A DNA stretch of 64,000 bases from Hyposmocoma kahamanoa. Taxonomy: Eukaryota; Arthropoda; Insecta; Lepidoptera; Cosmopterigidae. The stretch lies in contig NW_020653945.1 of the NCBI RefSeq assembly GCF_003589595.1, positions 4,205,618 to 4,269,617 on the forward strand, in the 5' to 3' direction. The position numbers were made by a program, and so were the translations under genes. This document shows positions 32,813 to 43,745 of the stretch, piece after piece; position 1 is the stretch's first letter; each line of letters starts with the position of its first letter. The notes beneath the pieces are model-generated. The model did no database searches, had not been told where the DNA came from, and saw nothing but the letters and a program-made list of their open reading frames with translations.

Positions 32813-33160
32813 ATTTTATGATATCAAGTAATGGGACGGACAAGTCGTGCACCTGATGGTAAGAGACGATCCATAACAGTTGCAGTGCCACTCAGAGCTT
32901 CAAATCCACGAAGATCTTAGGGGTACTACCACTGCGCCCGTCACCCTGATAGACAAATTGACAATTTCTGTGCCTGTAATTTCACCAGCACCTTTACCCT
33001 TCAAAACCGGAACGCAGGAATGCTGGCATTACGACTTGGCGGCAGAAAAAAGTAACTTGGCAGTACCGACTTGCCTGCAAACTCTTAAAATGTAATTTGT
33101 ATCTATGTTTGTGTCCATGGCACCCGAGATCTGTATCTCGGTTTCCATAGTGCGGGGCTT
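32813..33160 (-). repeat. Reverse family A copy plus family B tail, unit 1
   Basis: The reverse family A copy (32813-33090) runs from 'tatgatatcaagtaatggga' to 'cagtaccgacttgcctgcaa'. It is followed by 'aaaatgtaatttgt' and the family B tail 'gtgtccatggcacccgag'. The same arrangement repeats directly as the next unit. Confidence 0.85.
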
Positions 33161-33162
33161 TT

Positions 33163-33535
33163 TTGATAATATGAAATGACGGGACGGACAAGTCCTGCAC
33201 CTCATGGTAAGCTACACGCCTGTCCATAACAGTTGCAGTGCCACTCAGAGCTTTAAATCGGAAAGATCTGAAGGGCAATACCACTGCGCCCGTCATCCTG
33301 AGACATAAGTTGACAAGTCTCTTGTGGCTGTAATTTCACCAGCACCCTTCAAAACCAGATCACAGTAATGCGGATATTACTGCTTGGCGGCAGAAATAGG
33401 TAAGTTGGCAGTACCTACTTGCCGGGATGAACTTTTAAAATGTAATTTGTGTGTGTCTTTGTTTGTGACCATGGCACCCGAGATACAGGGTTTCCCTATT
33501 GCGGGGCTAGTGTGTGTGTTATTTATTTATTTATT
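33163..33535 (-). repeat. Reverse family A copy plus family B tail, unit 2
   Basis: Second copy of the composite: reverse family A (33163-33432), then 'ttttaaaatgtaatttgtgt' and the family B tail 'gaccatggcacccgagatac', ending in a TTAT microsatellite. Both units share the same A/B junction, so they arose by duplication. Confidence 0.85.
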
Positions 33536-33539
33536 TGCG

Positions 33540-33646
33540 ATTTATACCTCTGACTACCACTGCTGCTATTATAGGTAAGCATGTAGCTACCACTAGGCGC
33601 ACGTCTTGTTCGACCCGTCACCGTAATTTGATACTCATAAGAAAAT
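33540..33646 (+). repeat. Family A 3' fragment
   Basis: 'ctaccactaggcgcacgtct' and 'tgttcgacccgtcaccgtaa' followed by 'actcataagaaaa'. Confidence 0.75.
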
Positions 33647-33789
33647 CATTTAGGGAGCTCGCTGCAGTAAAACGGTCTAGTTGAGATTGTACGTCGTACC
33701 GGGATCTCTACCTTTCCTTCTGATTAATCGCCAAGCCTTTACGTTTCTATTGCTACGCGAACATATACAAGGTGTAATTATTTGCCTGC

Positions 33790-33950
33790 TCTTTTGTTTC
33801 CCGATCGATACAGCTTTAATAACATTAAGGTCGAAGTGAACAGGCAACTTCTAGGCTAGTGGATATTATCCTTGTATACATATTCAGTTTCCATCAAGTG
33901 AGATTGTGGGCAAGCGTGAGCCTATTTGGGATAATAAGGAAACAATGTTA
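33790..33950 (+). mobile_element. Non-LTR retrotransposon 3' end
   Basis: The frame reads DRYSFNNIKVEVNRQLLG and is followed by a 3' UTR with 'ccatcaagtgagattgtggg'. It resembles the end of the element at 2755-3460 but is a different lineage. Confidence 0.65.
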
Positions 33951-34172
33951 CCGCCATGCTTTACAGTTAGGATCGCCTTAAATTGCCGCGGCCAAGCGCG
34001 ATACTGCAATGCATTAAATCGAGCAATGCAACGTTATTTTATACAAAATAAGGTTAAATTTCTTTAAATAAAAAAATTAAAAGAAAGTGGCAGCTAGCGG
34101 CGACGAGCTGCGTTGCGCGCTTTCGGCTCTCGGCTGAAAAATTCAATATAATATATTACAGTAAATAAATAA

Positions 34173-34360
34173 TAGCCCCGTACTAGGGAAACTCTGTATC
34201 GCGGGTGCTATGGGCACCACATAGACAACCACAAGTCGTATCCAAATTCTGGAGTTAAATAAAAAAAAAGGCAGTACAAATATTTCTCCCGGCCCGGGAA
34301 TCGAACCCGGGACTTCCGCGTGGCAGACCAACTTGGTAACCATTCGGCCACTGAGGCAGT
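34173..34360 (-). repeat. Family B tRNA-derived SINE
   Basis: Reverse copy with tail block 'aatagccccgtactaggg', body, and a complete head: B box reversed 'gggaatcgaacccgg', A box region reversed 'accattcggccactgaggca'. An A-run interrupts the body at 34260. Confidence 0.9.
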
Positions 34361-34568
34361 AAATAGCATTATTTGTAAATAGTTGATATAGAACATATCC
34401 TGTACTCTATAACCAATACATTTTGTTAAATTTAAAACAACAATAGAGCTGTTAAAAATTGTGCAACGATTTATCTCTGTACTTCTCACATGAAACCTAA
34501 TAATGTCGTAACTCAAAAGCACCTCTGTTCGCCACTTCCCGCGGATTCACAGACGCCATGACGGTTGC

Positions 34569-34612
34569 TGCGAGAATTCCCGAGAACGCGCGAAAGTTCT
34601 CCAGAAGACGCG
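34569..34612. promoter_or_regulatory. Heat-shock-element-like cluster
   Basis: 'gcgagaattcccgagaa' and 'gcgaaagttctccagaag' contain alternating GAA/TTC pentamers (cGAAa, gTTCt, then a degenerate cCAGa). The region is GC-rich compared with its surroundings. On the minus strand a Kozak-like ATGG follows at 34560. It could be a promoter of a gene or of an LTR element. Confidence 0.3.
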
Positions 34613-34749
34613 CGACCTTGCTTTGGCTCGTATCTAGTTAGCACGTTACGCAATTGACGTAAAGTCATTGGTTTTTAAAAATTCGCGTACATTCCGTTTC
34701 GGGGCAAAGTATGTAAATTGAGCTTCAGTATAAACAGGCCGATGCTCCT

Positions 34750-34930
34750 TTACCGGTCGTGTTCGCCATGTCGAGTATGCACATCATTATTAGTGGTCAC
34801 GACTTGACCCTTAGCGTGCTCCGACAGGACAATAGTTTCGGTGAGCCTGCTCTTGACCTCGCTCGCGCTGGGAAGCGTAAGGTTGCTAACTGTATTTTGC
34901 TGCTGTACTGTCCGCTGGAGGCGTATTAGA
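34750..34930 (-). CDS. Candidate exon or element-coding fragment, unknown product
   Basis: From an ATG near 34929 the minus-strand frame encodes about 59 residues beginning MPAALIRLQRTVQQQNT and containing LPSASEVKSRLTETIVLSEH. The stop falls inside 'ccggtaaag', which would read as a splice donor (CCG|GTAAAG). GC content and codon pattern differ from the AT-rich surroundings. A weak acceptor-like 'tttcaatttcattag' lies upstream. I do not recognise the protein. It may be a host exon or the start of a retroelement frame. Confidence 0.25.
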
Positions 34931-35159
34931 GCGGCAGGCATTGTCACGAATTGATCTGGATGTTTCTAATGAAATTGAAATAAAGATACTTGCTCATATT
35001 CAGTGTAATATCTGGCGCATCTTTTTAAACATTCCATCCAAAACACACCAGTTTCTTTGAAAACCAGCATCACTTCCTATTCTCGGCTGTGACTTTATCT
35101 GAATAAGAGATCCTTTTGCGTACAACACAGCCGCACACATGGCAGTGTAGTATTATATA

Positions 35160-35562
35160 AAACCGTGTACCTACTCATTAGCGACCTGTAACTTGACAAA
35201 TACAGTAACGAGGTTCTAATGTATGCGCGTGAAGCAGTCTTCACTCGCTAGAATGAGTACCAGGGGTCTTAGTGTAGGTTTTCAAAAATGTAAACTTAAT
35301 TATCGCGTTTGCATTAAGATTTTAATGTAAACCTTATAGGCATATAACTAGGATCTTAATAAAAATCTTTACGCAAACGCGGTAGTTAAGTTTGAATGAT
35401 TACAAATTTACATTTAGGGCACTTGTTATCGTCGGTTAACTGCGAACCGCACGCGTTCCGCTCGCGGCAAACTCGCGAACCACGTACCTACCTACACACT
35501 ATGATTTTTGAAACATAACATGTGATCGTTCGGTTATAGCTCCCTAATGAGTACCCGGCTTA
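35160..35562. mobile_element. M11 MITE with nested hairpin
   Basis: The outer ends, 'accgtgtacctactcattag' and 'ctaatgagtacccggct', are imperfect inverted repeats of about 30 bp. Inside, 'cttaattatcgcgtttgc' and 'gcaaacgcggtagttaag' form a second inverted pair. No coding frame. Confidence 0.65.
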
Positions 35563-35930
35563 ACATGTTTAACTCCTTGTTTAAATGTTTGCTACGCTGT
35601 TTTTTGTGTTATTTTTGTTTTTATTTATATTAGTTTTTTGTGTATTGTTCTTAATATTCTATTCTAAAACATCATCAACAATTTCTCCGTAGAGACGATT
35701 TTGAGCCATAGTCCAACAAGATTTTACGAGGTTTTTTTTATTATTTCCAAATACAGTAATCATTGTTGTACCTGATGCGAAAGTGTAGACAACAAGTCTT
35801 ATTTAAAGACATTTAACTTCAATAAAGGCAAGCTTAATAACTACTTAGTTATTATTATTATGGTAACATAGATCCCACAAAGCCGCTTGAAGTGGACGAT
35901 GTGGACTGTATGAAAATTAAGTGAAGAAGG

Positions 35931-36216
35931 CATTGACTTACAATTATACGGACGTCGGGTCCGTGCTAAAAAGTGTCCGAACTTATAGGGCGTTAAAATC
36001 GTATACAGAGTGTCATTCACGCTTTAGTCTTCGTTTGTTCGACTGACAGCGAAGCAAGCAAAATTAGACAGTACTGCGATGACATTACAATTTAAATTCA
36101 ACGTTTTAGCTTTTTCATATTCCTTTACATGTCACTACGTTTAAATAGGTTGACTTGGGACATTTTGTTCGTGGTTTTTGTATTAGACCCGTCGTCCATT
36201 TATTTGTAAGTTAATG
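35931..36216 (+). mobile_element. M1 MITE, hAT-like, 286 bp
   Basis: Ends CATTGACTTACAATTATA and TATTTGTAAGTTAATG (13-bp inverted repeats, one change). It is flanked by perfect GAAGAAGG duplications (35923-35930, 36217-36224). An 8-bp duplication indicates hAT mobilisation. Internal landmarks are 'ggacgtcgggtccg' and 'tagacccgtcgtcc'. No coding frame. Confidence 0.93.
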
Positions 36217-36339
36217 GAAGAAGGCAATAAAATAACCATAAATATGGCAGAAACAATAGCAAAAAATATTTTATTTTCTTTATGGCGGCCACTAGGTTTG
36301 TGCCAATGTCAGTTTTACAAGAATAATATTGGTTCGGGA

Positions 36340-36392
36340 TGCGTGGAGGAATCAGGGAGAGGCCTTTGCTCAGCAGTAGGATACATCAGGCT
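36340..36392 (+). repeat. Family C-like 3' fragment
   Basis: 'agggagaggcctttgctcag' followed by 'cagtaggataca' matches the common lepidopteran SINE/LINE 3' block. The tRNA head is absent. Confidence 0.6.
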
Positions 36393-36484
36393 AATTGTAA
36401 AATAATAATCTCAGTTCAGAGTACTAAAAACATCGACTTCAAGTTCGTAATTTTTTTTGGTTTTAATAAAAATAAGTGCGCATT

Positions 36485-36926
36485 TGACATTGACTTACTT
36501 GACCTCCATCTCACCTGACGGAAATTGATGATGAGGTCGACGATGTAGGATGCACACCTAAATAATGCCTAATTCACTCTCGCCTTGAAAAGGTCCAAGT
36601 CTCTCCGACCGCTCACCGTACAAATGTGGAAGCGAAACGTTTCACAACATAGGGGTGGAATCCAAGTCTTAACGAATTCCGAGTCACCTATAGCCTGTTG
36701 GCACGCTTGTCGATTGAATCCAAGGTGGCCAGTTGGTATTCAGCAGAGCCATCCCATAACTGACAGCAGTACTATCCCATAACTGACAGCAGTACTCTAT
36801 ATAGGACCGGACTTGTGCTTGATACAGCTGAAGCAACTGTCCCGGTGTGAAATAACGCCTCACCTTGGAAAGGATGCCAAGCTTCCTTGCTGCATTTTTG
36901 ACCATGGATTCCAATGTATCTGCCAA
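36485..36926 (-). mobile_element. Non-LTR retrotransposon fragment
   Basis: The minus-strand frame (36926-36684) reads ARKLGILSKVRRYFTPGQLL then YQAQVRSYIEYCCQLWDS, the RT C-terminus of the 2755-3460 lineage. A direct duplication, 'cccataactgacagcagtac' twice at 36753-36795, breaks the frame. An M3 element abuts its upstream end. Confidence 0.8.
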
Positions 36927-36929
36927 AGT

Positions 36930-37171
36930 TTAGATTACATCTATTTGCCAAGTTTTACTGAAATCGGATACCGGAAAGTGCGCGAAACCGGATTCATCCC
37001 CCTTTGCCACCTTTAGAGGTGGTGTATTTTATTCAAATTTAAATGGGACCACTACGTACGTACCCTCTATCCAACAAGAATCATCAAAATCGGTTCGCAA
37101 ACGGTCCGGAGTTATCGCTTAACGTATATATACACTCAAATTGAGAACCTACTCCTTTTTTGAAGTTGGTT
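36930..37171 (-). repeat. M3 MITE, left end lost
   Basis: Blocks 'attacatctatttgccaag', 'ataccggaaagtgcgcgaaa' and 'gagttatcgcttaacgta'. It ends CCTTTTTTGAAGTTGGTT. Confidence 0.85.
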
Positions 37172-37386
37172 AAAAATTATGGCGATCATCGCCTGTGTCA
37201 GATATTTCAACACACATTCACTGACAATCACATAAAACAAGAATATAAAACGCAAGGAGTTCGGGACACTGCTTTTACGATTCGTTCAATGAGCAAATAA
37301 ATATATCCACGAAACTAGTGATTGATAGCATTTGGGTTACGCAATGTTTTACCCGAACGCGGGCGAGGCGCTTTTTTTTAACAAGT

Positions 37387-37863
37387 TCTGAAGATCTGAG
37401 AGGTATTGACTCTGCGCCCGTCACCCTTAGACATAAGTTGACAAGTCTCATGTTCCGGTAACTTCACCAGCACCCTTCATAATCGGAACACAGTAATACG
37501 GTAACCTATCACAAACTCGAATTTTTTTTTCCGAAATAACCTTTGTTCGAATTTTCATTATACCGAAAACCGAATTACAACCAAACCGTTGTTTTTTCAG
37601 GATATGTCGGATGTTTATCGCAAAGACACGATTAGGTCCAATTAGGTTAGGTTAAGTTAGGTTTAAAAGAAAAAACATTTTCCTGTCAAAATTACTTTCG
37701 AGGTTATGAAAATTCGACCAAACGTTATTTCTGGAAAATGTCATTTCCGACTACTGATAGGTAACCCATTAATGCTTACCTTACTGCTTGGCGGCAGCAA
37801 AAGGTATTAATACTTCTCTGAAAGAACTCTTTCACAAGTAACTCTACTGCTGCGAAAACTGTA
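37387..37863 (-). repeat. Family A copy split by M2
   Basis: The left part has 'ctgcgcccgtcacccttaga' and 'aatcggaacacagtaata'. After the M2 insert it resumes 'aatgcttaccttactgcttg' and 'gaactctttcacaagtaact'. The 3' tail is missing. Confidence 0.85.
37500..37766. mobile_element. M2 MITE (267 bp), hAT-like
   Basis: Perfect 12-bp ends GGTAACCTATCA and TGATAGGTAACC. The flanks AGTAATAC and ATTAATGC are each one change from the family A sequence AGTAATGC, so an 8-bp duplication is likely. Same interior as 4071-4335, including a TTAGG-rich tract at 37631-37663. Confidence 0.85.
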
Positions 37864-38061
37864 AAAAAAACTGGAAAACTGCTACTTACTATTCTGCAGT
37901 AATAAATAAATAAATTAAAACTAACTGAAACTTAATTTAAAACGAGGTATCTAATGGTTTGATGTAAAAAATTTACAAATGTCTTATGAAACTATAGAAG
38001 AGTTACGGTAGAAAATTATATTATGAGCATCCACCACAACACTTTGCAGAAGACTTCACGA

Positions 38062-38325
38062 TTTTTTTATAATATCAAGTGACGGGTCGAACAAGTCGTG
38101 TGACTGGTGGTGCATAACAGTTGCAGTGCCACTGAGAGCTTTAAATCGCAAAGATCTGAGGGGCACTGCTACTGCGCCTGTCAGACTGAGACATAAGTTG
38201 ACAAGTCCCACGTGCCTGTCATTTCACCAGCATCCTTACTCTTCAAAACCACAATGCAGTAATGGTCACATTACTGCTTGGCGGCAGAAATAGGTAAGGT
38301 GGCAGTACTTCTATAGTTGAAGGTC
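38062..38325 (-). repeat. Family A copy, near full length
   Basis: Reverse copy from 'ttttttataatatcaagtga' through 'taaatcgcaaagatctgagg' to 'aggtggcagtacttct'. It lacks only the extreme 5' end. Confidence 0.9.
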
Positions 38326-38329
38326 CTCT

Positions 38330-39110
38330 ATTGCTACCAAAAGTGAATCTCAAAAGACTAAATCCATACACAATGGAATAAAATAGGTCCCACTTCGAGC
38401 ATCTTAAAAGTTAATTTATTAAAATGTCAGAAAACTATAATTTGTACATTTATACTAAAAGTAACAATTTCTAGTAATCTGCAAAAGGTTGCAATTTGTG
38501 CATATTTAGTAATTAATACTGTCGTACATCCATATTAATTTTAACATAAGATTTCATGGTCATCTTTATTTGCAGCACCCAATGTTAATTGGAGAGATTT
38601 TATCCTTATTATTGATCATTTCCAATAGTATATTAAAATAGTGAGAGTTTTTAATTGGTTTGATTCCCGGTTCAGGCAAGCTTTTCGAAAATTTTGTGAA
38701 TGCAGTTATTCATTGTAAGAAAAATAGAGTTTCTTTTAAGTAAAATTGGCTATCTTACTTCCCCTTCATGTCCCATTGATTTTTTCCACGCTGTATATAG
38801 CCTAACGTACTATCTGTAATTTAGCACAAATCCATCCTCCAAAGCGTTGCAAATACGACAAGCTCGCAAACCGCGTCCTTGAAAAAAGGTTTAATCCCGA
38901 ACCTGACCAAAAAAACTCCAGCAATAAACGTTGTACCTACACTCCAATAAAAATGTTTTACTGCCCTCCCTAAACTCGACGGAGTAAATAGATTGCTAGT
39001 AAACAGTTCTACTCGGATGCCTGTAGTTTACTTTATTCAGCTCGATTAGCTTTGTTAAAGTTCTTCGTGTTTTTGTTAAACGTCAAATAAGATTGGGAAA
39101 ACTTTTTCTT
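38330..39110. other. Unique stretch
   Basis: No repeat family recognised. 38820-38950 is less AT-rich, but no convincing coding frame or splice pair is visible. Confidence 0.4.
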
Positions 39111-39112
39111 TT

Positions 39113-39542
39113 TAACTGACTTCAAAAAGAGGAGGAGGTTCTCAATTCGAATTTTTCTATGTAGGTATGTTACGCTATAACTTCGGCATTTGAGGAAAGA
39201 GTCCCATTTAATTTTATAGAAATTATTCCAGCTCTAAGGGTGGCTGTTAATGCTAGAAGGCTTATTTGTATAAATAGCGCCTAACTTTTATGAGGAGCAA
39301 TTATTTTAATGGTTGATTTTGCTATGCTCCAGTTGAAGGCGTTTTTCTCTCTATATTTTAATCAGTGAACACCGATTTTTATTATCTAATCTAATATTAA
39401 ATATCTAATAAAAAAAAAATTGTGTCAAGTCCCGTATAGTGGCGAACTACGGGATGAATCCGATTTTGCGCACTTTTCGGTAATCGATTTGAATAAAACT
39501 TTGCAAATAGATGTAATTTCATGTCCTTTTGAGGTCGGTTGT
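39113..39542 (+). repeat. M3 MITE, long form
   Basis: Starts TTAACTGACTTCAAAAAGAGG and ends CTTTTGAGGTCGGTTG, like 18405-18807, with the same extra internal segment ('taatggttgattttgctatg'). A small A-run expansion lies at 39409-39420. Confidence 0.9.
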
Positions 39543-39544
39543 TT

Positions 39545-40190
39545 TAGTACTCTCTGCTGAGATTATTCATTAAGTGCTCTCATGCCAAAAAAGTTCTGAC
39601 GTTGGCTCCGCCCAAATTTGTGAAACAAATATATGCCTGAAGTTCGCGTGACATGCGACAGGCAATGTTGAATTTTGCGCATTAAAAGTACCAAATTCGT
39701 TTTAGCGGATAACTCTAAAACTAAAGGGATTAAAAAAAAATCCGCAGTAACAGTTGTCGATCATGCATAAATTATGTAATTTTTGTCCTAATAACCTGTA
39801 GCATTTCGAGGATAAATCGAAAAAATGTGAAAAATAGAGGTCATTTCGTGATTTTTATCTATCGCGGAAACTTTATTGTTTTATGTTTTTGATTAATGTC
39901 TATGCTTGAATATATCGTGTAGTACTCTTAACATCACGTCCGACCGTTTGGATTTGGAATGTCTTTCTCAAATAGGAATTGATGCCTTAGTCGCAAAGCT
40001 TAGATTACGAATGGACAATCGATTTATCGCTTAGAAACAAAAGACAAATATCTGCATTTCAAAAATAGTAGCCCAAATCAAACCAGTTACTTTAGTGACC
40101 CATTTCAGGGCTGTATTCAGAATGTGCTAACTTTTCGTGTGAATAAAGGAGTTGTTACATTACAGTAAAGGACCGGTATATGATTTATTA
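39545..40190. other. Unique stretch
   Basis: No gene or repeat family recognised. Confidence 0.4.
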
Positions 40191-40191
40191 C

Positions 40192-40452
40192 GGCCGTAGT
40201 AGCTTAATGGTTTGACGTACCGCATCTCCAGCAGAGGCAATAGGTTCGAATCCGGTCTCGCTCCTCCGAGATTTTTGGAATTGAAGTGCGAGATTTCATT
40301 TGAAGTTTGCCAAGACTTTACGGTTAAGCAAAACTTGTGAAGTTCCCAACCCGCATTTGGCCAGCGTTGCGGACTATGGCCTACACCATCGCCTAAGAGG
40401 AAACCTGTGCTCAGCAGCGAGACCTATAAATGGGTTGATGATGATGATACGA
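40192..40452 (+). repeat. Family C tRNA-derived SINE, complete
   Basis: tRNA-like head with A box 'tagtagcttaatggttt' and B box 'ggttcgaatccgg'. The body ends with 'cccaacccgcatttggccag', 'ggcctacaccatcgcctaag' and 'gacctataaatgggttgatg' plus a GATGATGAT tail, the standard lepidopteran SINE end. Confidence 0.85.
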
Positions 40453-40485
40453 TTTGTTAGCGCTGCGTACAAGTTACACACCTCA

Positions 40486-40522
40486 GTTTATATAGTATAT
40501 ACTATAGTATATATAGTATAGC
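40486..40522. repeat. TATAGTATA palindromic microsatellite
   Basis: Overlapping TATAGTATA/TATACTATA units. Confidence 0.8.
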
Positions 40523-40649
40523 TACTATTCTGAATTTGTTAAACGAAGGGGGAGTTCATAAATAAGAAATAAGATACTTGTGTACGGACAAATTTAGCAT
40601 TTTGCGCATTTTCAGGTTTAGTATTAGGACGAGTCCCGCTCGCTACCAC

Positions 40650-41917
40650 ACAGAAAAAAAGGATTTCTACTAATAAGAAAGAGCAATTTCTCAAAATATT
40701 TGCTAATTCTGAAAAAATATTTATTAAAAGTAATAAAATATTGTCATTACGAAAATACTGCTTATATTTTTCTAATGCAATGTATTTAGACAAATACCTT
40801 CATACTAGTGGAGTAATTTCACAAAATAGAATTGAATATCAATTCAATAATAACTTAACAAAAATACCTTCACTTCAAGATTTTATTTCATTTCTAATCA
40901 ATTAATTGGACATTACTTACATCAAGAAATTTTTGCCTCTTACATCAAATTTAAATAATCTTAAATGAAAATAAAATTTCTTGGGTGTATAATAAGAAAA
41001 TATATTCTTAAACAAAAAGGAAGTAGTTTCCTATTCTGATTAATATTCTAAATTCTAGAGTATATTTTTAAAGCAACATTTCGATGCGTTTTCATAGTCC
41101 GTGTTGTCGTGACATGTCGCCGAAGGCGCACGCGATAACGATTGCTTTTACTTGTGCTTGTAATCATAAAAATCAGAAACAATCATTTATCTAAAGAAAC
41201 AATACGTAGCATCTCTAGTTTGTTAGTGTGTTATTTGTAGTCATAATTTAAGAAATTTGGTTTCAGCATGAAATCAAACTACACTTGTAACAAGTACAAC
41301 TTTAACATACAATTAGTTCCATCGCGCCACTGCTAGATGGCATTAGTTGTACTCTGAAACGCGCTATCGTTTTGTTAACTTCAATAGTATAAAGTCATCT
41401 CATATATTTAGAATTGTTAGGGCTCTCTGCCGCTGTAGCATTCATATGGCACTGGCGCCGAACCGTACTCAAGTATATGAGAAGATTCCGTCCTATTTCT
41501 GCTACTTTAAGGTTTGACACTAAACTGTGTGCTTTGAGACATACTGTTGGGTCCTTAATCCTTGTAAATTTACGCTTTTTGATAGAAAACATAAATCTTC
41601 AGTGAAATAATTAAGTACCTCTTAAGTTTTTATTCTTTTTTTTTCGTCATCTTTTTTTTTCAAATCGGACATTTCTAATAACTAATAAGTATTTTGTTGA
41701 ATCTAGAGTAGCTTTGTGACTTGGAAGTAAATTAATTTGCTCTTGAATTAAATATTTCTGTCTTATAACTAAAATACACTTTTGGGCGTTTTTTTACTAT
41801 TATCAAGTAATTATTCTCTAGCGTCTATAGGGATAGGATCGTTTTGTTGGATTAATAAATTTGCCTTCATAAAAAGAATTTTGTCTTTTTCTAAGTAATC
41901 TGTTTTTACCGTGAAGA
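40650..41917 (-). mobile_element. M7 DNA transposon, inverted relative
   Basis: Reverse-strand relative of 13466-14625. It starts CACAGAAAAAAAGGATTTCT and ends TAAGTAATCTGTTTTTACCGTG. Shared interior includes 'gccgaaggcgcacgcg', 'acaatacgta' and 'gtaaattaatttgctcttg'. No clear target duplication. Non-coding. Confidence 0.85.
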
Positions 41918-42014
41918 AGGGTTCCCTCGTCGCGCCGTCCACGTAACTTGTCTGTAATTAAAATGTTATTAAATGTAGTCAAAACTATACAGTTTCAACG
42001 TGGAAAATCATATA

Positions 42015-42241
42015 TTTATGATAACAAGTGATGCACGACACGCCTATCTATAACAGTTGCAGTACTTCTCGGAGCTTTAAATCGCAAAGATCAAGGGCCA
42101 CGGCCGTCACTCTAAGACGTAAGTTGAAAAGTCCCATGCGCCTGTTATTTCACCAGCAATGAATGCTCACATTACTTCTTGGCGGCAGAAAGAAGCAAAG
42201 TGGCAATGCTTCTCTGGACGTACCCTTTCACTGCTACTAAG
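42015..42241 (-). repeat. Family A copy with small deletions
   Basis: Reverse copy: 'cacgacacgcctatctataa', 'tttaaatcgcaaagatcaag', 'gtaagttgaaaagtcccatg' and 'ttggcggcagaaagaagcaa'. Confidence 0.85.
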
Positions 42242-42780
42242 TATGACTAATAATAATTCGCTTTGAGGATCACATCTATAACCTAACCTTCTCATTGAAT
42301 AAAAAAAAACAGAATTGCCATTTTCGATATAATCAGTCCATTTATACCAATTGAGATTCTGTCAAATTCTTTATTCAGTAGTCGAGTCGAAAATCAATTG
42401 CCGTGATTTACGCCCCGTCTCCTGGGAAAACGATTCAATCTTTTTCCCGTCACACCTTGATCCTTTGTATTTCGGGAATGGGAATTGCCGTGACATTTTT
42501 ACGTGATCTTTTGTTTGAAACATGTTTGAGTAATTAACGTGTCTCTTGTATTTTTGTTTCAGCTTCTTTGTATCATCATCTTGTTCTATTTTTAAATGAA
42601 TGATACATTAAATGGAATATTTCTGATACGGTTTAGTTAGACATGATAAATAACAAATGCGTTCACCGATTGATGGCGCAAGTGCATAATAATCTAAAAA
42701 TAATACACTTAAAGAAAAATAATACAAGACAAAAGTTATTATAAAAATTTTAAGACTAGAAAAAGTTTATAAGTAGGAAA
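42242..42780. other. Unique stretch
   Basis: No repeat family or exon recognised. A pyrimidine tract ending 'tttgtttcag' at 42555-42563 is acceptor-like but no coding frame follows. Confidence 0.35.
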
Positions 42781-42784
42781 TTTC

Positions 42785-43035
42785 CTTAAGGGTATCAACC
42801 TGGAGCATCGTGCTCAGAAGGCTGGCAACATTTGTATTTGAATAGCTTAACATATTCTTTGGCGGAAATAAGTACAAGCCTTGTGGCCACCGTAGGCTTC
42901 TACGAGGGTGTATGACAGCTTGTTTGCTAGTTTCGCATGTTGTTTTAACCGCAAAAGGCACAAAGCCGTAGCACTGAGCATGGTTTGCGTATTTGAACCT
43001 TTTGCGATACTCGGCCGCTCTAGCGACAGAGCCTG
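42785..43035 (-). mobile_element. Decayed LINE-type C-terminal coding fragment
   Basis: The minus-strand frame reads GSVARAAEYRKRFKYANHA then YGFVPFAVKTTCETSK and, further on, YSNTNVASLLSTM. The pattern 'KYxxxxxxxxFVPxAVET' followed by 'QRGNAxSxxGT' recalls the C-terminal part of a common animal LINE-type RT protein. The middle is degraded. Assignment is by recalled pattern only. Confidence 0.4.
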
Positions 43036-43048
43036 CACCGTTCTGTTT

Positions 43049-43341
43049 AAATAGTAGTAGAACTCTTTGGGAAAGAGTTCGTATAGAGAAGTACAGGCCA
43101 CCTTACCTATTTCTGCCGCTGCGCCAGGCAGTAATGTGAGTATTAATGCGTTCAGATTTTCAAGGGTAAGGGTGATAGTAAAATTAAAGGCACGTGGGAC
43201 TTTTCAACTTATGTCTCAGGGCGACGGGCGCAGTGGCAGTGCCCTTCAGATCTTTAACTAATGCTATGGACAGGCGTGTCGTTTATCACCAGCAGGCGCA
43301 TGACTTGTATGCCCCGTCACTTGTTACGGTAAAAAAAAAAA
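43049..43341 (+). repeat. Family A copy, near full length
   Basis: Runs from 'tagtagtagaactctttggg' to 'catgacttgtatgccccgtc' and an A-run. A ~30-bp deletion follows 'cttcagatcttt'. Confidence 0.9.
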
Positions 43342-43745
43342 TTGTTTAGTAAAATTATCTGTAGGCGTAATTAGGTAAATCATTCAATCAATACCCATTC
43401 ATTTGTTTACTAACGTCTTTGTATTTATAAAGATTCTTACTTTAATGGTTTATTAGCGCGACTAACTGCTAATAATAGACAATGAATAGTTTATTCAAAT
43501 CGAGAACCGACTGCACTATGCGCCCGCGCACTGACACGACTAATGACATCGTTAACGATCGTTTCATTACTTTTATTGTTCCAATACAATGGTTTATCAA
43601 CAGGATGCTATATAAATTACAATACATTAAGTCTAGATGAGACCCAATACAAGCAGTGGAAATGTCTGTGAACTTTTGATATAGTACAGCATGTAGAGGA
43701 TTTCCGGTTCTCATTCATCATCCTGCGACCAGTCTCTTGTCGATT
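43342..43745. other. Unique stretch
   Basis: Nothing recognised. The minus-strand frame at 43469-43714 has no domain signal. Confidence 0.35.

Noticed and set aside
32994..33296. 100-residue minus-strand frame
   Set aside because: It translates family A and B repeats. Similar frames recur in every family A copy.
34208..34522. 104-residue minus-strand frame
   Set aside because: It runs through the tRNA-derived family B SINE and adjacent unique sequence.
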